The translations under genes and the position numbers were made by a program. A DNA stretch of 64,000 nucleotides from Haloarcula rubra (GTDB lineage: Archaea; Halobacteriota; Halobacteria; Halobacteriales; Haloarculaceae): the NCBI RefSeq assembly GCF_019599465.1, contig NZ_RKLR01000005.1, positions 124,001-188,000 on the forward strand, given 5' to 3'. This document shows positions 57,831 through 64,000 of this stretch, piece after piece. The first letter of the stretch is position 1, and every line of letters starts with the position of its first letter. The notes below the pieces were generated by a model that was not told the origin of the DNA, did not search any database, and worked only from the letters and a program-made list of their open reading frames with translations.

Positions 57831-59138
57831 ATGCCGAAGATAGCCTTCGTCGGAGCGGGTAGTATGGTGTTCGCCACGAAACTCGTGGGGGACATCCTCT
57901 CGTTCGACGAACTGAACGACAGTACCATCGCGCTGATGGACATCGACGAGCATCGACTCGACCAGACGACCCGCGTCGCCGAGGCGATGGTCGAGAACGA
58001 GGACCTCGACGCGACGGTCGAGTCGACCACCGACCGCGTCGAAGCACTCGACGACGCCGACTACGTCCTCAACATGATAAACGTCGGCGGCACCGAACCC
58101 TTCGAGAACGAGATTCGCATCCCGGAGGAGTACGGCGTCGAGCAGGCCATCGGCGACACCATCGGGCCGGGCGGCATCTTCCGCGGCCTGCGGACCATCC
58201 CGACGATGCTGGACATCGCCAGCGACATGGAGGAGTTGTGTCCCGACGCCCTGCTGATGAACTACACGAACCCCATGTCCATCCTCTGTCAGACGATGTT
58301 CGAGGCGACGGACATCGAGACGGTCGGGCTGTGCCACAGCGTCCCCCACACCGCCGAGGCCATCGCGGACTACGTCGACGTCCCCGAGGACGAACTGGAG
58401 TACTGGGTCGCGGGCGTCAACCACGTCGCGTGGTTCCTCGAAGCGAAACACGACGGCGAGAGCGTCTATCCGGACCTCCGCGAGGCCTACGACGACCCAG
58501 AGACCTACGAACGGGACACGGTGCGCTTCGAGATGATGAAACACTTCGGCTACTTCCCGACCGAGTCCTCCCACCACATGTCGGAGTACGTCCCGTACTT
58601 CCGGACCGACGAGGACACCATCGAGGAGATGACCGGCACGGACTACGCAGAGCGGATGCCCACCGCGACGTACCTCGAAGGCTGGCAGGAACGCTCCGAA
58701 GAGCGTGACGACCCCGAACTGGGCGTCGACCTAGACGAGGTCGGCGTCGAGCGCTCCGAGGAGTACGCCTCCCGTCTCATCCACTCCATGGAGACGGACA
58801 CGGCTCGCCGGTTCAACCTCAACGTCAGCAACGAGACGAACGCCATCACGTCGCTCCCGACCGACGCCTGCGTCGAGGTACCGGTCCTCGTCGACGGCAC
58901 CGGCCTCCACCCGTGTTCGGTCGGCGAACTCCCCAACTCCGTGCGCACCTTCCCCCAGCAACACGTCGCCGTCCACCAACTCGTCGTCGAGGGCGCACTG
59001 GAGAACGACCGCGAGAAGATTCACCGCGCGGTCAAGCAGGACCCGCTGACCGCGGCCCAGTTGACCCTCCCGGAGATTCACGAGATGACCGAAGAACTGC
59101 TGGCCGCCAACGAAGCGTACCTCCCGGCGTTGCACTGA
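57831..59138 (+). CDS. GH4 alpha-galactosidase (NAD and metal dependent)
   Basis: A 435-residue family 4 glycosidase. It uses NAD and a divalent metal with a redox-elimination mechanism. The dinucleotide motif is I-A-F-V-G-A-G-S-M-V-F (residues 4-14). The metal-site cysteine is in L-C-H-S-V-P-H (C168) and the histidine in G-V-N-H-V-A (H198). To my knowledge C-H-S-V is the alpha-galactosidase type of GH4. No signal peptide, so it cuts imported alpha-galactosides inside the cell. It lies back to back with the importer genes. Confidence 0.9.
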   Translation: MPKIAFVGAGSMVFATKLVGDILSFDELNDSTIALMDIDEHRLDQTTRVAEAMVENEDLDATVESTTDRVEALDDADYVLNMINVGGTEPFENEIRIPEEYGVEQAIGDTIGPGGIFRGLRTIPTMLDIASDMEELCPDALLMNYTNPMSILCQTMFEATDIETVGLCHSVPHTAEAIADYVDVPEDELEYWVAGVNHVAWFLEAKHDGESVYPDLREAYDDPETYERDTVRFEMMKHFGYFPTESSHHMSEYVPYFRTDEDTIEEMTGTDYAERMPTATYLEGWQERSEERDDPELGVDLDEVGVERSEEYASRLIHSMETDTARRFNLNVSNETNAITSLPTDACVEVPVLVDGTGLHPCSVGELPNSVRTFPQQHVAVHQLVVEGALENDREKIHRAVKQDPLTAAQLTLPEIHEMTEELLAANEAYLPALH

Positions 59139-59252
59139 GTCCGTCGCCGACGGTGTGTTATCTTTCTCCGTTCGATCGGTACGTCCAGTGCCGACTGTCG
59201 AGTCCTAGAACAGGGCGGACGATACCGTGGTCGGGCGACGGCGGTCCGTGAC

Positions 59253-60434
59253 TCACTCGACGCCGATCTCGACGCCGGTGGCGTCGTCGAGTCCGGCCAG
59301 CGCCTCCACGTCGTCGCTGTCCGGCGGCGCGCGGTTGCGGAGCGCCTCGCCCGTCTCGGCGTCGAAGACGTGGATGCGGTCCTGCGGGAACTGCACCGTG
59401 AGCGTGCGGCCCGACTCGATGACGATGTCGCCTTCGAGCGTCGCCGTGTACTGCTCGCCGTCGATATCGAGGTAGACGTAGCTCACGTCGCCGAGCGGTT
59501 CGGTGACCTGCACCGTCGGCGAGAGAGCGTTGTGGGTACCCTCGGGCACCGCCTTCACGTCCTCGGGGCGGATGCCCAGCGTGAACCGCGACCCGTGTCC
59601 CTCGACGTCGGCGTAGACGTCGTCGTCGAGTTCGTACTCGAAGGCGTCGTGGACCAGCGTCGGCGTCGGCCCCGACGTGTCGAGTTCGACGTCGAAGAAG
59701 TTCATCGAAGGCGACCCGATGAACCCGGCGACGAACCGGTTGGCCGGTTCGTGGTAACACTCCAGCGGCGTCCCGAGTTGCTGGAGTTGCCCGTCGTCGA
59801 GGACGGCGATGCGGTCGGACATCGTCATCGCCTCCGTCTGGTCGTGCGTGACGTAGATGGTCGTCACGTCGAACTCCTGCTGGAGTTCCTGCAGTTCGGT
59901 CCGCATCTGCGTGCGGAGCTTCGCGTCCAGATTCGACAGTGGCTCGTCCATCAGGAACACCTCCGGTTCCCGGACGATGGCCCGCCCCAGCGCCACGCGC
60001 TGTTGCTGGCCGCCCGAGAGCTCGTCCGGTTTCTTCTCTAAGAGCTCTCCGATGCCCATCATCTCGGCGGCGTTCTGGACCCGGTCGGCTATCTCGTCGG
60101 CGGCGAGGTCCGTCGTCATCTTCAGTCCGAACGCCATGTTCTCGCGGGCCGTCATGTGGGGGTACAGCGCGTACGACTGGAACACCATCGCCATGTTGCG
60201 CGACTTCGGCTTCTTGTCGGTGACCGTCTCGCCGTCGAGGACGATGTCGCCCTCCGTGGGGTTCTCCAGTCCGGCAATCATCCGGAGTGTCGTCGACTTC
60301 CCACACCCGGAGGGGCCGACGAGCACGATGAACTCGCCGTCGTCTATCTCGGCGTCGAACGAGTCGACGGCGACGATGTCGCCGCCGTCGTCGTGGAATA
60401 CCTTGGTGAGGTTCTGAATGGCTAGTTCGCCCAT
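59253..60434 (-). CDS. ABC transporter ATP-binding protein (UgpC/MsmX type)
   Basis: A 393-residue CUT1 ATPase with Walker A G-P-S-G-C-G-K-S-T-T, signature L-S-G-G-Q-Q-Q-R, Walker B F-L-M-D-E-P-L-S-N-L-D and C-terminal regulatory domains. A single ATPase, unlike the two in the pentose system. It is separated from the permeases by the GH4 gene but is presumably their engine. The TATA-like GATTTAAC (minus, 60459-60466) lies 25-32 nt before the ATG. Confidence 0.92.
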   Translation of the reverse strand: MGELAIQNLTKVFHDDGGDIVAVDSFDAEIDDGEFIVLVGPSGCGKSTTLRMIAGLENPTEGDIVLDGETVTDKKPKSRNMAMVFQSYALYPHMTARENMAFGLKMTTDLAADEIADRVQNAAEMMGIGELLEKKPDELSGGQQQRVALGRAIVREPEVFLMDEPLSNLDAKLRTQMRTELQELQQEFDVTTIYVTHDQTEAMTMSDRIAVLDDGQLQQLGTPLECYHEPANRFVAGFIGSPSMNFFDVELDTSGPTPTLVHDAFEYELDDDVYADVEGHGSRFTLGIRPEDVKAVPEGTHNALSPTVQVTEPLGDVSYVYLDIDGEQYTATLEGDIVIESGRTLTVQFPQDRIHVFDAETGEALRNRAPPDSDDVEALAGLDDATGVEIGVE

Positions 60435-60753
60435 GCCTCATCAAATATTGTAGGAGGTGTTAAATCTTGCCACGAGTCGGGCGAGCGGGCACGGCGGTCG
60501 CTACCCGGTCGACTCGGGCGCTACTGTTTCCAATATGTGAACGAGAGCCGGATGCCGAGTCGACCCGGACATGGTCGTGTCCGGACGTGCGCGCGAGGCG
60601 GTACTAGCGACGACCGCTCCAACCGGAGACACCGCACGCGGGCGAGCGGACCGGTGCACGGCGGCGGCGTCGGGTCGTCGGGGTCACAGACGTCCCGGCG
60701 AACCCGACAGCGTCGGACGGCCGTCAGTTCGCTTCCGCGGCGGTGGGCCGGCC
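60435..60753. other. Intergenic region before ABC ATPase
   Basis: 319 bp. It carries the ATPase promoter and the half-conserved palindrome GTTTCC AATAT GTGAAC at 60526-60542. No protein-like frame. Confidence 0.5.
60526..60542. promoter_or_regulatory. Degenerate 17-bp site GTTTCC-N5-GTGAAC
   Basis: GTTTCC AATAT GTGAAC keeps the right arm GTGAAC and the 5-bp spacer of the site at 63293. The reverse complement of 63105-63121 has the same GTTTCC/GTGAAC arms. It is about 90-110 bp upstream of the ATPase ATG. Confidence 0.45.
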
Positions 60754-61569
60754 TCACTCGGCGTCGGCTCGGTACTCGCGGTACAGTTCGTCCTGCATCA
60801 CCTGACTCCGGCCGCCGTCGACGAGGACGCTCTCGCCCGTGACGAACGTCGCGTCGTCGCTCGCGAGGAACGCGGCCACCCCGGCGACGTCTGCGGGCGT
60901 GCCGAGTCGCCCGACGGGATGAATCTGTTCGGTGTACTCGTAGTCGTCACCGAGTTCCTCGCGCGTGCGCTCTATCTCTACCCACCCCGGGTTGACGGTG
61001 TTGACCGTGATGCCCTGCGGCCCGAGTTCCAGCGCCATCGCCCGCGTGAGGCCGTTGATGCCCGCCTTGACGGCGTTGTACGGGAACAGACCGGGCATCG
61101 TCAGGAAGGCGTGGTTCGAGGACACGTTCAGGATAGTGCCGCCCTCGGGCATCGCCTCGACGGCGTGTTTCGCACAGAGCCAGAACGAGCGGAAGTCCGT
61201 CTCGACGACGAACTCCCAGTCCGAGAGGGTGGCCTCGCTCGCCGTCGTCTCCGTCTGGACGCCCGCGTTGTTCACGAGGACGTCGACGCGGCCGTACTCG
61301 GCGACGGTGTGGTCGACGAGCGCCTCGATCTCCGCGGGGTCGCGCACGTCCGCCCCCACGAACGTCGCCTCGCCGCCGTCCTCACGGATGGACGCGGCGA
61401 CGGCCTCGCCCGGGTCCCGGGAGCGGCCGGTGACGATTACGGAGGCCCCTTCGGCGGCGAAGCGGCGGGCGACGCCCTCGCCGATGCCCCGGGTCGACCC
61501 CGTGACGACGACGACACGCTGTTCGTGACGGTTCGGGACGGCGTTCGCAGTCGGGTCTGTCGAAACCAT
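60754..61569 (-). CDS. SDR sugar dehydrogenase (putative galactose dehydrogenase)
   Basis: A 271-residue classical SDR. Cofactor motif T-G-S-T-R-G-I-G (about 24-31), N-N-A-G (about 100), active site S-S then Y-N-A-V-K. The L-V-D-G-G-R end is typical of glucose/galactose 1-dehydrogenases of this family. It sits next to dgoD, so I infer it oxidises galactose to galactonate or its lactone. A different sugar substrate is possible. Confidence 0.8.
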   Translation of the reverse strand: MVSTDPTANAVPNRHEQRVVVVTGSTRGIGEGVARRFAAEGASVIVTGRSRDPGEAVAASIREDGGEATFVGADVRDPAEIEALVDHTVAEYGRVDVLVNNAGVQTETTASEATLSDWEFVVETDFRSFWLCAKHAVEAMPEGGTILNVSSNHAFLTMPGLFPYNAVKAGINGLTRAMALELGPQGITVNTVNPGWVEIERTREELGDDYEYTEQIHPVGRLGTPADVAGVAAFLASDDATFVTGESVLVDGGRSQVMQDELYREYRADAE

Positions 61570-61645
61570 CTATCCCCACTGCGCCCCCGACCGAGAAATA
61601 GCTGCTGGACGACAGGGAAGGGACGCCACGGCGTCGGTCAGGTCG

Positions 61646-62836
61646 CTACCACTCGGCGACGCTGCCGTCGTCGTGTCGCCACACGGGGTTGTGCCAGTCG
61701 ACCTCCTTCTCGGCCTGTTCGCGAACGTACGACTCGTTGATGTCGACGCCGAGGCCGGGGTCGTCCGGGACGCTGACGTAGCCGTCCTCGTAGTCGAACA
61801 CCGAGGGGTCGGCCAGATAGTCCAGTACGTCCGTCGTCTCGTTGTAGTGGATGTTCAGGCTCTGTTCTTGGATGAGCGCGTTCGGCGAGCAGGCGTCGAC
61901 CTGCACGCAGGACGCCAGCGCGAGGGGGCCCAGCGGGCAGTGTGGTGCCATCGCGACGTCGTAGGCCTCGGCCATCGACGCTATCTTCTTGACCTCGGTG
62001 ATGCCGCCGGCGTGGGAGAGGTCCGGTTGAATCAGGTCGACGGCGCCGTCCTCGAACACCTCCTTGTAGTCCCATCGGGAGAACATCCGCTCGCCCGTCG
62101 CGATGGGGATGGTCGTGTGGGCGGCGATGTCCGGCAGCGCCTCGTTGTGTTCGGGCAGGACCGGTTCCTCGACGAACATCGGTTCGTGCGGTTCCAGCGC
62201 CTTCGCCAGTCGCTTCGCCATCGGCTTGGTGACCCGGCCGTGGAAGTCGACGCCGATGTCCACCTCGTCGCCGACGGCCTCGCGCACCTCCGCCAACCGG
62301 GTGACCGCTGCCTCGACGGTGGCGGGGTCGTCGATGCGTTCTATCTCCGGCGTCGCGTTCATCTTCAGGGCCGTGAAGCCGGCGTCGACCTGTTCGCGGG
62401 CCTGTTCGGCCACGTCCGAGGGCCGGTCGCCGCCGATCCACTGGTAGACACGGATGCGGTCGCGGGCGGCGCCACCGAGCAACTGGTGGACCGACGCCCC
62501 GAGTTGCTTGCCCTTGATGTCCCAGAGCGCCTGGTCGATGCCCGCGATGGCGCTCATGAGGACCGGGCCGCCGCGGTAGAACCCGCCGCGGTACATCGTC
62601 TGCCAGTGGTCCTCGATGTTCTCGGGGTTCTCCCCGAGCAGGTAGGTGTCCACGAGCTCCTCGACGGCCGCTTCGACGGTGTGCGAGCGGCCCTCGACGA
62701 CGGGTTCCCCCCAGCCGACGGTGCCGTCGGCCGTCTCGAGACGGAGGAAGAGCCACCGGGGCGGGACCTCGAACAGTTCGTAGTCGACGATTCGGTTCGC
62801 GTCGCCGCCGTCCGTCCGTACGGTGGTGTCGGTCAT
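61646..62836 (-). CDS. dgoD: D-galactonate dehydratase
   Basis: A 396-residue enolase-superfamily enzyme that dehydrates galactonate to 2-keto-3-deoxygalactonate. Metal ligands are Asp in G-V-D-F-H-G, Glu in F-V-E-E-P-V and Glu in A-T-G-E-R-M. Catalytic landmarks are G-R-S-H-T-V-E-A, G-G-F-Y-R-G-G-P-V, W-I-G-G-D-R-P and M-A-P-H-C-P-L-G-P. The match is typical of DgoD. The frame is open from 62917; the ATG at 62836 fits M-T-D-T-T-V. A TATA-like element on the minus strand near 62966-62974 would give a leader of about 110 nt. Confidence 0.9.
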   Translation of the reverse strand: MTDTTVRTDGGDANRIVDYELFEVPPRWLFLRLETADGTVGWGEPVVEGRSHTVEAAVEELVDTYLLGENPENIEDHWQTMYRGGFYRGGPVLMSAIAGIDQALWDIKGKQLGASVHQLLGGAARDRIRVYQWIGGDRPSDVAEQAREQVDAGFTALKMNATPEIERIDDPATVEAAVTRLAEVREAVGDEVDIGVDFHGRVTKPMAKRLAKALEPHEPMFVEEPVLPEHNEALPDIAAHTTIPIATGERMFSRWDYKEVFEDGAVDLIQPDLSHAGGITEVKKIASMAEAYDVAMAPHCPLGPLALASCVQVDACSPNALIQEQSLNIHYNETTDVLDYLADPSVFDYEDGYVSVPDDPGLGVDINESYVREQAEKEVDWHNPVWRHDDGSVAEW

Positions 62837-63011
62837 CGGTGAAGGAACTGGAACGTCGCGGTAGTCGTCACCGAGTCGTCCCGCTGTCGCCGGGTTACTG
62901 ACTGTCCGGAACCACACGAAGCGAGTGATGGTGTCGGTGTCATCGTCCGTCGGTTCGTGGATGCCGTATTTAATCGTTGTGTCGACACGAGCGTCCGCAG
63001 AGCGGCGTGCC

Positions 63012-63028
63012 GTTCACGGTATGCGAAC
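63012..63028. promoter_or_regulatory. GTTCAC-N5-GCGAAC palindrome-like site
   Basis: GTTCAC GGTAT GCGAAC differs from a perfect palindrome at one arm position. Upstream of dgoD by about 175 bp. Confidence 0.5.
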
Positions 63029-63104
63029 GCGAGGATGGTTCACACGGAACCGGTGCGCCACGGCACCTCGGTCGCCGTCGAGACGGCCGCCCCTCGAACC
63101 TCGC

Positions 63105-63121
63105 GTTCACGATGTGGAAAC
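63105..63121. promoter_or_regulatory. GTTCAC-N5-GGAAAC degenerate site
   Basis: GTTCAC GATGT GGAAAC, read on the minus strand as GTTTCC ACATC GTGAAC. The same arms recur at 60526-60542. Confidence 0.4.
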
Positions 63122-63292
63122 GGATGGCGGACGTGAACGTGACACGGACTCGTCTGTCGATACCTCGTCGAGACGCGGGACAGGGGAGAAAACGACCGCA
63201 CCGGGCGTGAGGGCATAGACGACGAGCCTCCGAGCGAGTACTAACAGAGGTACCCGTGTTATCGCGCTCCCGCGGGGAACAGGAGCACCAGC

Positions 63293-63309
63293 GTTCACGA
63301 AGTGTGAAC
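63293..63309. promoter_or_regulatory. 17-bp palindrome GTTCAC-N5-GTGAAC
   Basis: GTTCAC GAAGT GTGAAC, perfect six-base arms with a 5-bp spacer. Same architecture as 36047 and 48460 except that the innermost arm base is C/G instead of G/C. Confidence 0.6.
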
Positions 63310-63653
63310 GGCTCCGAGGGAACGTGACGTACCGGTTTGGCGAGGGAGTCGATGGGACAGACCGACGACCGAGTGGCGCGAGTAGTCTGATTTCTTACTA
63401 TCACAGCTATATTTTATAATGATACGACATACCGGACACGGATAATCGAGTTTTTCGACGTTTTCCCACTCACTGCATCGACTTTGCTCTCGATTTATCG
63501 TGAGTAGAGAGAGACCAGTGTCGTCCTCGAATCGACAGCCCTCTATCGTCATACTCGAGGCTTACGATACTTCTAAACCGAATTTTCTCTCATAATTTCC
63601 CGAGACGTGGTGGAACAGTCAGATTTCTTTGTATTGTGCTGAGTTCTATTTCG

Positions 63654-64000
63654 CTAGTACTGTTCGAGCCCGACCGCATCGAGGGGCGACTCGACCACGG
63701 CCACGTCGTACGCGCCGACGGTGTCGTCGCCGACGACGAACGCGGCGTCGGCCGGCACGGCGAGCGACCGTGGCTCGCTCGTGAAGTTGGTGACCCACGT
63801 GTAGCCGTCCCGCTCCGCGGCACGCACGCCGTCGGGGAACGGGGCCGTGTGGGCGACGCCCGCGGCCGCTAGCAGGTCCTCGACGAGGGCGTCCGCGAGG
63901 CCCGCGCCGGGCCAACACCCGACGGTCGTGACGGTGCCGTCGCCGGCGCCATCGTGGACGACGGCGGGTTCGTCGGCCGCTTCGCCACTCCGGTACCGGC
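63654..64000 (-). CDS. C-terminal part of a GH42-like beta-galactosidase (partial)
   Basis: The 3' end of a minus-strand gene that runs off the window; 114 codons plus stop are visible. The end looks like the C-terminal beta domain of family 42 beta-galactosidases, with V-T-T-V-G-C-W-P-G-A-G-L-A-D-A-L, F-P-D-G-V-R-A-A-E-R-D-G-Y-T-W-V-T-N-F-T and A-V-P-A-D-A-A-F-V-V-G-D-D. The catalytic domain is outside the window, so the family call is tentative. Its place beside alpha-galactosidase and DgoD supports the role. Confidence 0.68.
   Translation of the reverse strand, partial: RYRSGEAADEPAVVHDGAGDGTVTTVGCWPGAGLADALVEDLLAAAGVAHTAPFPDGVRAAERDGYTWVTNFTSEPRSLAVPADAAFVVGDDTVGAYDVAVVESPLDAVGLEQY

Larger units (their letters stand above)
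62837..63653. other. Long intergenic region with several GTTCAC sites
   Basis: 817 bp between dgoD and the beta-galactosidase-like gene. The half nearer dgoD holds a dgoD promoter candidate and several 17-bp sites (63012-63028, 63105-63121, 63293-63309). The last 250 bp is AT-rich and gene-free. A short protein-like frame was not seen. Confidence 0.6.

Overview
The window looks like a chromosomal segment from a haloarchaeon (class Halobacteria). The DNA is GC-rich with C/G-biased third codon positions. The proteins are strongly acidic, and secreted proteins carry twin-arginine lipobox signals. Most genes have an archaeal TATA-like element about 25-35 nt before the start codon with little or no leader. 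Markers include aIF6, L31e, L39e, CarS (archaeal lipids), Taw1 (wyosine), CheF, halocyanin, PitA and a PGF-CTERM protein. No rRNA, tRNA, CRISPR array or insertion sequence was recognised.

Positions 1-32,700 are mainly housekeeping. They hold the rpl39e-rpl31e-eif6 operon, a ZIP metal transporter, ThpR, a TPR/DUF424 pair and the SufS and SufU sulfur-transfer proteins. Next come a CheF-family protein, a Rieske oxygenase with a small partner gene and a Bat-type regulator, and a very long PitA-like heme protein. A DHH nuclease, duplicated secreted proteins and PspA follow. The hemC-cobA-hemD-MFS operon makes tetrapyrroles. CarS, proline dehydrogenase, IlvE, RibB, RibK/RbkR and Taw1 close the region. 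Several very small zinc-ribbon proteins sit between the larger genes.

Positions 32,800-48,300 form a pentose catabolic region that resembles the Haloferax xac system. It has a D-xylose dehydrogenase (XacA type), xylonate/arabinonate dehydratase (XacD), 2-keto-3-deoxy-pentonate dehydratase (XacE), a CUT1 ABC transporter with two ATPases (XacGHIJK), an IclR regulator and extra dehydrogenases. No lactonase and no alpha-ketoglutarate-semialdehyde dehydrogenase gene lies in the window, so the last step to 2-oxoglutarate must be encoded elsewhere.

Positions 49,200-54,200 carry AlaX, a large proline/threonine-repeat PGF-CTERM surface protein, halocyanin, an AhpD-like protein and a NifU C-terminal protein. 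Positions 54,450-64,000 form a galactoside cluster: a CUT1 ABC importer, GH4 alpha-galactosidase, a putative sugar dehydrogenase, DgoD galactonate dehydratase and the 3' end of a GH42-like beta-galactosidase. Together these suggest uptake of alpha- and beta-galactosides and galactose oxidation by the De Ley-Doudoroff route. Related 17-bp palindromes (GTTCAS-N5-STGAAC) lie in the intergenic regions of both sugar clusters and are the most interesting unexplained signal here.
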